Source: Rhizobium croatiense
Lineage (GTDB): Bacteria; Pseudomonadota; Alphaproteobacteria; Rhizobiales; Rhizobiaceae
Assembly (NCBI RefSeq): GCF_019793465.1
Contig: NZ_JAILYJ010000006.1
Location: 124,001-188,000, forward strand
Direction: 5' to 3'
DNA length: 64,000 nt
Shown piece after piece: positions 1-8,911 of this stretch (its first letter is position 1; each line of letters starts with the position of its first letter). Made by a program: the position numbers and the translations under genes. The notes beneath the pieces are model-generated. The model was not told the DNA's origin. It worked only from the letters and a program-made list of their open reading frames with translations, and made no database searches.

Positions 1-306
1 ACGACGCTGGCCGGATTAAACGAGCAATTCTCTCGCTACGGCCGGTCTGCCGTTTACCTCAACCGCCTGTATGGAACAGAAATACAGCCGGAGCCGAGAA
101 CGCAGTATTTTATCCGCAAGGGCGTTTCGTGGGCGTTTCTTCACCTTCCCATTACGCTGGCAAAACGGCTCGTTGGGCAAGCCACGAACATCGATCTGTT
201 TCGTGAACCTTTGCGGCTTTATATTCGCTGGTGCCGCAAAACGGGCATTTCGAGTGCTGAAACCGCCGGCCTGCCCAAGGAGCTTGACATCGAATATCTC
301 GGATAA
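1..306 (+). CDS. C-terminal fragment of an unidentified protein (5' end outside window)
   Basis: The reading frame is open from the first base to a TAA at 304-306, giving the last 101 residues of a protein that begins upstream. The fragment is rich in Arg, Leu and aromatic residues and has no motif I can assign. It lies 99 bases before a glycosyltransferase gene on the same strand, so it may be the tail of another polysaccharide-assembly enzyme such as a glycosyltransferase. That function is inferred from position only. An overlapping ATG frame at 71-316 is a shadow, because this frame is open across the whole edge. Confidence 0.6.
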   Translation, partial: TTLAGLNEQFSRYGRSAVYLNRLYGTEIQPEPRTQYFIRKGVSWAFLHLPITLAKRLVGQATNIDLFREPLRLYIRWCRKTGISSAETAGLPKELDIEYLG

Positions 307-405
307 TCCAGGCTGACGCGGTATCGCGAGATCACGGCGATACTTGCCTCGATATATGAACCTGAAACGCAAATAGACCATTCGCCGTCAGACGAGGGCC
401 TGCTG

Positions 406-1647
406 TTGAACGTTACCTATTTTTCTCTCAACTTTCCCGAGTTGACGCAGACGTTCGTTTACAACGAAATGCGGGGTCTCAAAAACCTCGCCGTCGATAT
501 TGATGTCGTCGCGTTGCGCCGACCCGCCAGCAATGTATCGAGCCTGCCGGAACAGTACGGATTTTCTGATCGCATTCGGTATGTGCAGGCGGATAAGCGT
601 CGCCTCTCCCGTATCGCCGCGTTAGTTCGAGGAGCGATCCGGCTTCTCGCCCGCGCAGATTTCCGCACCCTCTGGCGCCTCGCCACGATGCGCGACAGCG
701 ATATAAGGTTGCCGATCTCTCAGAAATTGCGCCTAGCAGCCAGTCTGCAGCCCGGCAGCTCTCCTTCGAATGTCATTCATTGTCACTTTGGTCCGGCTGG
801 ACGCGTTGTCGCGCATTTGAAAAAACTCGGGCTTATAAAAGTTCCGATGACGACTGTCTTCCACGGCTACGATATCACCCAATATACGGATGGTCGCCCG
901 GACATTTACCGCGAGCTCTTTGAGCAGGCGGATTTGCTTCTTCCGATCAGCGATCTCTGGCGCCGGCGTCTGATCGATCTTGGTGCGCCCGCTGAAAAAA
1001 TAACGACGATACGCTTGGGGGTCGATTGCGACGCTTTCGATTATAGGCTGAGGACCATTCCCGCCGGTCAACGCACGCGTTTCATCACGATTGGACGAAT
1101 GACGGAGAAGAAGGGGCATCGCTTTACCATCCAAGCGTTTTCTCAGCTTGTTTCCCGTCGCCCGGATCTCGATCTGTCCCTCGATATCGTTGGCAACGGT
1201 CCACTGTTTGACGAAATGCGAAGCCTTGCAGAAGCTTCGGGGCACTCGGACAGAATTCAGTTCCATGGAGGCCTGCCGCATCAGGAGATCAAACGCTTGC
1301 TGGACGAGGCACATATCTTTGTGCTCCCCAGCGTAACCGCCGCGGACGGAGACATGGAGGGCATCCCGGTCTCGATCATGGAAGCCATGGCGATGGGACT
1401 TCCGGTCGTAAGCACACGTCACAGCGGGATCCCGGAATTGGTGGTCGATGGGAACTCCGGACGTCTGGTCGACGAAAAAGATGTTCCTGCTCTATCAAGT
1501 GCGATGGAGGAATTGGCCAGTAGCCCCGACCTCGTAGGCACGATGGGATCGCAAGGACGGATGATCATCGAACAGGGCTACAATGAACGGAGTCAAGCTC
1601 GTTCGCTGAAGCAATCACTCCAGCAGCTTCAAACAAAAGGGATCTGA
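406..1647 (+). CDS. Family 4 glycosyltransferase (WcaL/AmsK-like)
   Basis: This 413-residue retaining glycosyltransferase probably adds one sugar to the lipid-linked repeat unit at the cytoplasmic face of the inner membrane. The N-terminal half (1-200) starts like WcaL/AmsK proteins, with a segment reading FPELTQTFVYNEM. The GT4 domain (about 215-390) contains GRMTEKKGH and an E-x7-E motif, EGIPVSIME, that contacts the nucleotide-sugar. The start is TTG at 406 with GAGGG eight bases upstream. The next gene, a pyruvyl transferase, follows after 9 bases, so the two are probably co-transcribed. The family is clear. The donor and acceptor sugars cannot be read from the sequence. Confidence 0.88.
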   Translation: MNVTYFSLNFPELTQTFVYNEMRGLKNLAVDIDVVALRRPASNVSSLPEQYGFSDRIRYVQADKRRLSRIAALVRGAIRLLARADFRTLWRLATMRDSDIRLPISQKLRLAASLQPGSSPSNVIHCHFGPAGRVVAHLKKLGLIKVPMTTVFHGYDITQYTDGRPDIYRELFEQADLLLPISDLWRRRLIDLGAPAEKITTIRLGVDCDAFDYRLRTIPAGQRTRFITIGRMTEKKGHRFTIQAFSQLVSRRPDLDLSLDIVGNGPLFDEMRSLAEASGHSDRIQFHGGLPHQEIKRLLDEAHIFVLPSVTAADGDMEGIPVSIMEAMAMGLPVVSTRHSGIPELVVDGNSGRLVDEKDVPALSSAMEELASSPDLVGTMGSQGRMIIEQGYNERSQARSLKQSLQQLQTKGI

Positions 1648-1656
1648 CAGCTCGCC

Positions 1657-2997
1657 ATGTTGATATTGATAGAGAACACTGTCTGTTTGAATGCGGGTGA
1701 TGCAGCCATCATGCTGGCGATAATCCGGATATTGCGTCGCACGTTCGGCGAGCAGACTGAGTTTGTTGTTTTTGACAGCAATCCGGAAGTCGCCGCGCGT
1801 TACTACCCCGATATCAAGTTCCGCCCGCTGACCACACCCCTCGCAGCGCCACCGTCGATTTCGCTTCCGCTGATCGGGAAGCGCTTGGCGACACGTCTCC
1901 GTCGAAAGATTGGCGTGTTGAAAAAGCGAGAGTTCCGCAGATTGCTGACCTCCGCAAAAAACAATAACGGAAGTGTCGGCTGGAGCCCGCTTTTAACGAA
2001 GCAAACGCGGGAAAATATTGCCCTTTACGCCAAAGCGGACCTGGTTGTCTCCACAGGGGGCACATACCTGGTTGAGCACTACGATCTTTCAACTCGGTTT
2101 GAAGAATTCGAGAAGGATCTGGCACTCAATAAGCCGCTGGTGCTGTTCACACAGTCGCTCGGCCCCTTCAATAAACCGGAAAACCAACAAAGAGTTAAAT
2201 CCATCATCGATCAGGTTCGAGTGGCGCTTCTGAGGGATGAAAAATCCGAAAACAATCTGCGTGCCATCGGCGTCGAGCACGATCGTCTAAAAGTGATTTC
2301 TGATAGCGTTTTTGCCTTTGCAGATATGGAACGCCTGTCAAAGCGGCAGGGATCGGAGCGATCGGAAAAACTCAAGGTCGCCGTCTCCGTCCGTGATTGG
2401 GCGCACTTTGAAGGGCTTTCACCGCAAGAAGGCATGGGTCGATATAAGAGTGCGGTCACTCAAGCGATTTCGGAGCTCGTGAAGACGAGGAATGCCGAAG
2501 TCACGTTTCTGTCGACATGTCAGGGTATTCCTGAGTACCACTATGACGACTCCATCGTCGCCCAGGCGATTGCCGATGGATTGGATGCAGAAACGCGAAA
2601 GTCGGTTTCTGTAGATTCAGGATTTTATGGTCCCGATGCCTTGCTAAAGAAAGTGACTGATTTTGATTTCGTTATCTCCACACGCATGCACATGGCCATT
2701 TTATCATTGTGTGCCGGAGTGCCGGTGCTGCCGATTTCCTACGAATTCAAGACGACTGAACTCTATCAAGGTTTGTCTCAGAGCCAATGGGTAACGGACA
2801 TATCGCATATTGAACCGGTGAGCTTCACCCAACGTGTACTCGATTTCACGGGACATTTGGATGAGTTCTATCAAGCCGCGGCGCCCAGAATTCGCGAACA
2901 ATCTGCATCGGCTTGGTCGGCAGGCCCCCTCATCCAGGCGTCCTTATCTTCGCAACCAGCCCACCTTGGTGCGAAAGCAATGAAGCAGGCATCATGA
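1657..2997 (+). CDS. Polysaccharide pyruvyl transferase family protein (WcaK/CsaB-like)
   Basis: This 446-residue protein of the polysaccharide pyruvyl transferase family (PF04230) would place a pyruvate ketal on a sugar of the EPS repeat, using phosphoenolpyruvate. Visible features are the N-terminal LNAGDAAI segment, VSTGGTYLVEHYD near 135, SDSVFAFAD near 220 and the family's RMH signature in STRMHMAILSLCAGVPVLP near 345. Its stop overlaps the start of the flippase gene (ATGATGA), indicating translational coupling. The base composition is unusually A+T-rich: two 60-base samples (from 2281 and 2581) have 25 and 28 G+C. A related role such as WcaK is possible. Confidence 0.85.
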   Translation: MLILIENTVCLNAGDAAIMLAIIRILRRTFGEQTEFVVFDSNPEVAARYYPDIKFRPLTTPLAAPPSISLPLIGKRLATRLRRKIGVLKKREFRRLLTSAKNNNGSVGWSPLLTKQTRENIALYAKADLVVSTGGTYLVEHYDLSTRFEEFEKDLALNKPLVLFTQSLGPFNKPENQQRVKSIIDQVRVALLRDEKSENNLRAIGVEHDRLKVISDSVFAFADMERLSKRQGSERSEKLKVAVSVRDWAHFEGLSPQEGMGRYKSAVTQAISELVKTRNAEVTFLSTCQGIPEYHYDDSIVAQAIADGLDAETRKSVSVDSGFYGPDALLKKVTDFDFVISTRMHMAILSLCAGVPVLPISYEFKTTELYQGLSQSQWVTDISHIEPVSFTQRVLDFTGHLDEFYQAAAPRIREQSASAWSAGPLIQASLSSQPAHLGAKAMKQAS

Positions 2998-4514
2998 TGA
3001 CAACTGCACCCAAGCAAATAGGGGCAAAGACACTCCAGGCATCGTTTTGGTTGATGTCAGGTGTCTTCTACGGTCGGCTCGCAAATTTGGCGATGACGAT
3101 CATTCTCGCGCGCATTCTCGTACCGGCAGACTTTGGTCTGGTCGCGTTGGGTACGACATTGCTGATCATCCTGACATCCGTGACCGACTTATCGCTCGCA
3201 AATGCGCTCATTCATCATCAGGACGTGAAGGAGGAGGATTACCATACCGCGTTTACGCTCAGCGCCATTCGCGGCGTTTTGCTGGCGATTGCCATGGTGA
3301 TCAGCGGGTTTGTCATGGCCCACCTCTATAACGACCCGAGACTTATCGGTGTTTGTGCAGGACTCGCGTCGCGGCCCCTCTTAAGCGGGTTAGGAAGTCC
3401 TTACTACGTGACATTTTCCAAGGAACTCGACTTTGGTACGGTCGCAAAGAACGAGGCGTTGAACTATACGGCGCAGCTGGTGGTAGCCGTAGGCGTTGCT
3501 TGGCTGACCAAGAGCTATTGGGCAATCGTCGCCGGGGCGATGGCCGCGTCCATCACCGCGATCGTCGCGACCTACGTGAGAGCGCCCTACATTCCCCACT
3601 TCACTTTGTCGTCGTGGCGAAAACTCACGAATTTTTCGGTTTGGCTTACCCTGAATCAATTCGTTACGATCATCGGAAATCGCTTCGATAATTTCCTTGC
3701 CGGTGGCCTTCTCGGGATCGCGAGCTTTGGCGCATATAATGTCGGCAACAACGTTGCTGCTATGATCACGCAGTCTGCATTCCAGCCGCTGGAGCGGGTC
3801 CTATTCCCCAGTTTTGCGAAGTTGACTGGCGACAAGACAAGATTAAATGAAGCCTTCCAAAAAAGTCAGGCCTCACTGTTTGCGATCGGTTTTCCCATGG
3901 GTGTCGGCCTTGCGCTGATAGCCGAACCTTTCGTCTACCTGACACTCGGTCCGAAATGGAGCATCGCCGTCACGGTTATCCAATTCATCGCACCGGTGCT
4001 TGGAATGCAGATCGTTTTTGGCCCCTCGAACGCCCTTGCCTATGCTTTGGGCGCCACTCGGACCCTGTTTAACAGAGGTATCGTGCTTCTCATTTTTAGA
4101 GTTCCGATCGTGCTCGCCGGTCTATATTTTTTCGGACTAATCGGCTTGCTCGTTGCTAGAGTGATATCCGGCGGCATAGTGGTGTCGGTTGTCAATTTCT
4201 ACATCGTCAGATCCTTAACCGGGCTCAGCCCCTGGCGGCAGCTTTTCGTGACCTGGCGATCATGGGTCAGCGGCGGTGCGATGATCCTCGCATTGTTGGC
4301 CTTGCGTGAACTGACAGGTCCGATCACGAATAATTTCGCCGCCGGTAAAGCCCTTGTCGAAACGGTGCTGCTGGGCGGCGGCGTCTATTGCTCTGTCCAT
4401 GCTGTACTGTGGATAATTAGTGGCCGATCTCAAATAGGCGTGGAAGCTGAGCTGATGAAGGTAATTTCCGCCATTTTAGGACGCTTCAGGAAGCCACGTG
4501 AAAGATCCGTATAA
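2994..4514 (+). CDS. Wzx-type lipid-linked oligosaccharide flippase
   Basis: This 506-residue integral membrane protein has roughly 12-14 hydrophobic segments and belongs to the MOP superfamily (Polysacc_synt_3, WzxC/ExoT type). It should flip the undecaprenyl-linked repeat unit to the periplasmic face. The N-terminus, GAKTLQASFWLMSGVFYGRLANLAMTII in several overlapping motifs, is typical. I chose ATG 2994, which overlaps the upstream stop; the frame also stays open back to 2913, but that extension is not hydrophobic and overlaps the upstream gene. It is the only flippase in the window, so it presumably serves the polymer made by the adjacent glycosyltransferases and possibly the pssT block as well. 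Confidence 0.88.
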   Translation: MMTTAPKQIGAKTLQASFWLMSGVFYGRLANLAMTIILARILVPADFGLVALGTTLLIILTSVTDLSLANALIHHQDVKEEDYHTAFTLSAIRGVLLAIAMVISGFVMAHLYNDPRLIGVCAGLASRPLLSGLGSPYYVTFSKELDFGTVAKNEALNYTAQLVVAVGVAWLTKSYWAIVAGAMAASITAIVATYVRAPYIPHFTLSSWRKLTNFSVWLTLNQFVTIIGNRFDNFLAGGLLGIASFGAYNVGNNVAAMITQSAFQPLERVLFPSFAKLTGDKTRLNEAFQKSQASLFAIGFPMGVGLALIAEPFVYLTLGPKWSIAVTVIQFIAPVLGMQIVFGPSNALAYALGATRTLFNRGIVLLIFRVPIVLAGLYFFGLIGLLVARVISGGIVVSVVNFYIVRSLTGLSPWRQLFVTWRSWVSGGAMILALLALRELTGPITNNFAAGKALVETVLLGGGVYCSVHAVLWIISGRSQIGVEAELMKVISAILGRFRKPRERSV

Positions 4515-4553
4515 AACCGCACGCCACATAATTCGAAAACGAGGCCCCAAGTC

Positions 4554-5498
4554 ATGACGAATCCCAAACTTAGCGTGGTGTTCTCATCCTATAATGGCGC
4601 CAGCCGCCGGCTGCGCCACACTTTGGATTCCTTGTTGTGCCAGGAGCTTTCTCATGACCAATGGGAATTGATTGCCGTTGACAACAACAGCAATGACGGC
4701 ACGTTTGATCTTTTGAAATCCTATAACGACAAGCTGCCCATCACCATCCTGCAGCACCGCACGCCCGGTAAGTCGGGGGCGCTGAACCTGGCTCTGGATC
4801 GGGTGAAGGGCGATCTCATCGTCTTTACCGATGACGATGTCCGCGCCGAACCCAACTGGCTGAAGGCGATCGTCGACTGCGCCGTCGCTCATCCGGGTTA
4901 CGGCGTCTTCGGCGGCAGAATCGTTCCCGATTGGGAAAAAGAACCCAAAGACCCTTTCATCGAGTGGATTCCGATGGGATCCACCTTTGCCATCGTCGAT
5001 GAAACGCAAAGCGGACCGTGTGACCCGACAAAGGTCTGGGGTCCGAATACGATCATTCGGCGAGAGCTGCTTGGCACAAGTGTGCGCTATCGCGAAGATA
5101 TCGGTCCTCTTCCGGGAAAGATTTTCGCCATGGGTGAGGATGCGGAAATCATCATTCGCCTGGCGGCGAATGGCGTCAAATCCTATCGATGCGCCGAGGC
5201 CGTGGTTCATCACTGGATTCCGGCTTCCAGCGTCACCGAGGCTTGGGTACAGAAAAGAGGCGAGCGGCTTGGCTACGGCATGCCGGCGCTCTTTCCCGAC
5301 GAGGTGCCTGAAGGGGTGAGATTGAGCGGAGTTCCGCTTCCGACCTGGATCGAGAGCGCGCAATGGGCTTTCCGGGCAGCGATGCTTTATCTGCTGCCGC
5401 AATCGAAGACGCGTTTTTGGGCGATCTGGAAATATTACTACATGCGCGGCTATCGCGCCGGAATTCGCCGATACGCGCCTGGGACCTTGGCGCGGTAA
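4554..5498 (+). CDS. Family 2 glycosyltransferase
   Basis: This inverting GT-A fold glycosyltransferase of 314 residues probably adds a sugar to the growing repeat unit on the cytoplasmic membrane. The GT2 domain occupies about residues 5-230. It shows the nucleotide-binding AVDNNSNDGT segment, the metal-binding FTDDDVR motif (DxD type) and a GEDAEI segment that probably carries the catalytic base. The C-terminal tail is hydrophobic and basic and may associate with the membrane. The ATG at 4554 follows a 39-base gap after the flippase, with GAGG upstream. The linkage is not predictable. Confidence 0.88.
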   Translation: MTNPKLSVVFSSYNGASRRLRHTLDSLLCQELSHDQWELIAVDNNSNDGTFDLLKSYNDKLPITILQHRTPGKSGALNLALDRVKGDLIVFTDDDVRAEPNWLKAIVDCAVAHPGYGVFGGRIVPDWEKEPKDPFIEWIPMGSTFAIVDETQSGPCDPTKVWGPNTIIRRELLGTSVRYREDIGPLPGKIFAMGEDAEIIIRLAANGVKSYRCAEAVVHHWIPASSVTEAWVQKRGERLGYGMPALFPDEVPEGVRLSGVPLPTWIESAQWAFRAAMLYLLPQSKTRFWAIWKYYYMRGYRAGIRRYAPGTLAR

Positions 5499-5624
5499 TC
5501 GATTGGCCTGCTGCATGTTTCCTTAAATCGGAAACAATTTGAGGATAAATCATGCGGCATCTCAACGTGTTACAGCGTCTTTTGCGCGTATGAAAAGACG
5601 CGCGGCGCTGTAGGAGACGATAAT

Positions 5625-6509
5625 TTGAAACTCTCGGTGCTGATCAACAATTTCAACTATGGGCAGTTCCTGCGCCCATGCATCGACAGCGTTCTGTCGC
5701 AGAACTATCCGGACTTCGAGGTCGTCGTGGTCGACGACGGCTCCACGGATGATTCCAGGGAGATTCTCGCTTCCTACGGGGCGCGCATTCGGTCCGTGCT
5801 GAAGGAAAACGGCGGCCAGGCCTCGAGCTTCAATGCCGGTTTTGACGCGGCGAGCGGGGATATCCTATTTCTCCTCGATGCCGACGATACGTTCCTGCCC
5901 GGCAAACTAGCGCGGATCGCCGAAATCTATGACCGCAACGAGATTGACTGGTGCTTCGACCGTGTGACGACCAAAGAAGACGACCAGCCTCCCGGGGAGT
6001 TGCAGGTGACGCTGTTCGACAAGCGGGAAACATTGCGCAAAGGCGGTTTCCCTTCGCTTCCGGTGCCGACATCCGGCTTGAGTTTCCGCCGCGCCCTGCT
6101 GTCGCAGATATTGCCGATGTCGGTGGCGACGGATGTGGTTCTCAGCGACAATTACATCAAGTTCGCGGCGGCCTATCTCGGCCGCGGCGCCATCATCGAG
6201 ACGCCGCTGACGTTTCAACGCATTCATGCGTCGAACCGCTACACAGGGACGAGCCGGGCAAAGACGCTTCGCCCGCGGATCATGATCGCCACCGGGCTGG
6301 AACTGGCGCGCCGCTATGACGGTCTGCAAGCACTCGGCAAGAGCCTGGTGGCCGGTGGTATCGCGCAAACGACATCGCTGCTCAAACTCCGCAGCGAAGC
6401 CCGCAACACCGTTGCCGGCGGCCCCTTCGGCCAGGATGCCGCAACCGAAGTGGCCTTGATGGCGGCGCGCAAGCGTCTGGGAAATATGCTGCGCGGAGGA
6501 CAGTCATGA
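5625..6509 (+). CDS. Family 2 glycosyltransferase
   Basis: This 294-residue GT2 enzyme begins with SVLINNFNYGQFL and has the VVVDDGSTDDS nucleotide-binding segment near 36 and the DADD metal motif near 87. Such enzymes transfer one sugar from a nucleotide donor to the lipid-linked oligosaccharide. The start is a TTG at 5625 with a TAGGAG ribosome site 8 bases upstream; no better ATG lies nearby. The last four bases overlap the next gene's ATG (ATGA), which indicates coupling. The specificity is unknown. Confidence 0.87.
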   Translation: MKLSVLINNFNYGQFLRPCIDSVLSQNYPDFEVVVVDDGSTDDSREILASYGARIRSVLKENGGQASSFNAGFDAASGDILFLLDADDTFLPGKLARIAEIYDRNEIDWCFDRVTTKEDDQPPGELQVTLFDKRETLRKGGFPSLPVPTSGLSFRRALLSQILPMSVATDVVLSDNYIKFAAAYLGRGAIIETPLTFQRIHASNRYTGTSRAKTLRPRIMIATGLELARRYDGLQALGKSLVAGGIAQTTSLLKLRSEARNTVAGGPFGQDAATEVALMAARKRLGNMLRGGQS

Positions 6510-7489
6510 ACCGGCAAGACACTTTCCCGCATTCGTCGGCCGAAGCCGATCAACCAGGCATGCCGCCGTTGAACATCGCCGTCGGCGTGTTGACCTATCG
6601 CCGGCTGGACGGGATCGCCAAGCTGCTCAACGTCATGACGCGCCAGACCAGGCATCCGGCTCGCCCCTATCATCTGACCATGGTGATCGTCGACAATGAT
6701 GCCGCCGGCAGCGCAAGAGCCACCGTCGAAGGCTTTGGCCAGACGGGCGCCTATGATCTGATTTATGTCGTCGAACCGAACCAGGGCATACCCTTTGCGC
6801 GTAACCGCGCCATGGATTCAGTTCCTGCCGGCACTGACCTCTTCTGCTTTCTCGACGATGACGAATGGCCCGTCGATGGCTGGCTCGATGCGATGCTGGA
6901 GACCCGGGAGAAAAACCGCGCCGATTGCGTCTATGGTCCCGTCCAGCCCGTCTATCCCGACAACCCGCCGGAATATTTCATCAAGGCGAAGGTTTTCGAG
7001 CGCAAGAAGAACAAGGACGGTCAACGCATTTCCTATGCGGCTTCGAACAACGTCATGTTCGATTATCCGCTGATCCGCTCATGGAATCTGCGCTTCGAAG
7101 AAAAGATGCGCTTCACCGGCGGCACCGATTATCTCTTCTTCAATCAGGCCATTCGCCGCGGCATGCAGGTTTTCTGGGCTGACAAGGCGCTCGTCTATGA
7201 TATCGTTCCTGCCAGCCGCATGACCTGGAAGTGGGTATTGCAGCGGCAATACCGGCTCGGCAACACTTTCGCAGTCAGCGAAGTTCTGCACGGCAACCTC
7301 AAGCGCCGGCTCTATCGCGCCGCCTATGGCGCCTCGAGAGTGATACTCGGGCTGGCCATGCTGCCAGCGATCGTGATTTCACCCTATTGGGGCATGCGGG
7401 CGCTGACCCACGTGTTGCGCGGCGCCGGCATGGTCAACGGCATCCTCGGACATGCATACCAGGAATATAAGCCCAATGCCGCCCTCTGA
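6506..7489 (+). CDS. Family 2 glycosyltransferase (ExoM-like)
   Basis: This 327-residue GT2 enzyme begins its domain near residue 28 with GVLTYRRLDG, similar to the ExoM group that builds succinoglycan-type side chains. The donor-site segment VDNDAAGSA, the metal site FLDDDEWP near 120 and a GGTDYLFF segment near 210 are visible. The C-terminal part has one or two hydrophobic stretches, suggesting membrane association. Translation is coupled to the preceding GT2 gene by an ATGA overlap. The similarity to ExoM is by motif style only, so a beta-glucosyl specificity is a guess. Confidence 0.85.
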   Translation: MNRQDTFPHSSAEADQPGMPPLNIAVGVLTYRRLDGIAKLLNVMTRQTRHPARPYHLTMVIVDNDAAGSARATVEGFGQTGAYDLIYVVEPNQGIPFARNRAMDSVPAGTDLFCFLDDDEWPVDGWLDAMLETREKNRADCVYGPVQPVYPDNPPEYFIKAKVFERKKNKDGQRISYAASNNVMFDYPLIRSWNLRFEEKMRFTGGTDYLFFNQAIRRGMQVFWADKALVYDIVPASRMTWKWVLQRQYRLGNTFAVSEVLHGNLKRRLYRAAYGASRVILGLAMLPAIVISPYWGMRALTHVLRGAGMVNGILGHAYQEYKPNAAL

Positions 7490-7513
7490 TACTGTTTGCA
7501 GGAGCGCCCTCGG

Positions 7514-8908
7514 ATGAGTGTCGGCCCTACCTATGTTCGAGACGGAAATATCGGCCTGCAGCCGGCCGCCCGCGCACGGCCGCGCCACGGCATAAAAAAG
7601 GAGACGCTCGTCCGTCTGCTCCTGACGGGGATATATTACCTTGCGCTGCTCCGGGCCACCGGCATGTGGTATGGTTATCCTGCGAATTTCGACGAGGGCG
7701 TGTCTGTTGATCCGCTTCCTCAGAAGCTGATGCTTTATTCGCTGATCCCGTTGATCGGCCTTTATTGTCTTCTTGAACCGAACCGGTTCCTCGCCTTTTT
7801 CCGCGGCATTTCGCCCCTCGCATGCATCGTGATCTTTGCCATCGTGGCTTCATTCGCCGGTTCGCTCGATTTCGGCGCCTCTGTTCGCGGCGCCGCGGCC
7901 GTCGGTCTCCTGGCGCTTGGCCCCCTGCTCTTTCGACTGCGCTACGGCAACGAGGAAACCTTACGTCTCCTGGCCAATTTCGCCGTTTTCTCCGCCTTCG
8001 CAAATGTCCTTTATACGGCTGCCTTCCCGCGTTTCGGGATCATGGGCGGCTCGCTGGCGGGAGCAGTGAAGGGACTGTTTTATCACAAGAATACGATGGG
8101 ACAGTTCAGCGCGATCTGCTTTATCGTGCTTATTTCCCATCGCCTGCCCTCCCCCAGGCTCCGCTACAGCGGCTTGTTGAGAAGCTTCGCCATCCTGCTG
8201 ACCCTGCTCCTTGTCGTGGTCTCCTTGTCGTCGACCGCCGTCGTCATGGTGGCGATCGGTCTCGCCACGATTTTCGGTCTGAAGATGATGGAGAACGTCA
8301 GGCACAATATGGCTCGTGCTTTGATCGTGCTCTTCCTCTGCATCCTCATCGGCGTCGCCGGCTCGATCGCCTATCTCGGCGTCGCCCAGGCCGTTGCTGA
8401 AGCTTTCGGCAAGGACCTGACGCTATCTGGCCGCTCCGATATCTGGGAACAGGTGATCCCGCTGATCTACGACAGGCCGATCTTCGGCTATGGCTTCGCC
8501 ACGTTCCGGCAGGCCGACATTGTCGAGGAATATGTCCGTCTCGGCCACACCGTCCGCTCCCTGCACAACACCTATCTCGAGATTTGTCTCAATATCGGTA
8601 TTCCGGGCTTTCTCTGCTGGATCGCTTTCCTGTTGACGCGGATCTTCAAGAAGATTGCCGCCGTCTACAGGAGCCAACAGCTTCAGACCGTCCAGGCGAA
8701 AGAGGTCGCCCTGATCCTTCTTGTCATGATCGGGGCGATGACCGAAGCGGGAATGATGCTCGCGCCGATCGGTCTATGGCCGGTCCTCGTCTCCGTCTTG
8801 CCCATGACGACGGAACCCATCGTCCCGCCGCGTCGGCGGCGGCTTCTCTCGAGAAGATCGGCCGGGCGGCGGAGCTTCGACCATTCACAACCCGTTTCAG
8901 GAGAGTAG
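7514..8908 (+). CDS. O-antigen ligase/polymerase family membrane protein (Wzy-like)
   Basis: This 464-residue polytopic membrane protein has about ten hydrophobic segments and a large periplasmic loop before GRSDIWEQVIPLIYDRPIFG, the hallmark of the Wzy_C / O-antigen ligase family. It would polymerise flipped repeat units in the periplasm. I chose ATG 7514 over TTG 7496 because AGGAG lies nine bases before the ATG. It ends three bases before the acyltransferase gene. A second family member, the PssT-like protein, lies at 23927-25354. One may polymerise and the other act as a ligase or on a second polymer. Confidence 0.85.
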   Translation: MSVGPTYVRDGNIGLQPAARARPRHGIKKETLVRLLLTGIYYLALLRATGMWYGYPANFDEGVSVDPLPQKLMLYSLIPLIGLYCLLEPNRFLAFFRGISPLACIVIFAIVASFAGSLDFGASVRGAAAVGLLALGPLLFRLRYGNEETLRLLANFAVFSAFANVLYTAAFPRFGIMGGSLAGAVKGLFYHKNTMGQFSAICFIVLISHRLPSPRLRYSGLLRSFAILLTLLLVVVSLSSTAVVMVAIGLATIFGLKMMENVRHNMARALIVLFLCILIGVAGSIAYLGVAQAVAEAFGKDLTLSGRSDIWEQVIPLIYDRPIFGYGFATFRQADIVEEYVRLGHTVRSLHNTYLEICLNIGIPGFLCWIAFLLTRIFKKIAAVYRSQQLQTVQAKEVALILLVMIGAMTEAGMMLAPIGLWPVLVSVLPMTTEPIVPPRRRRLLSRRSAGRRSFDHSQPVSGE

Positions 8909-8911
8909 GCA

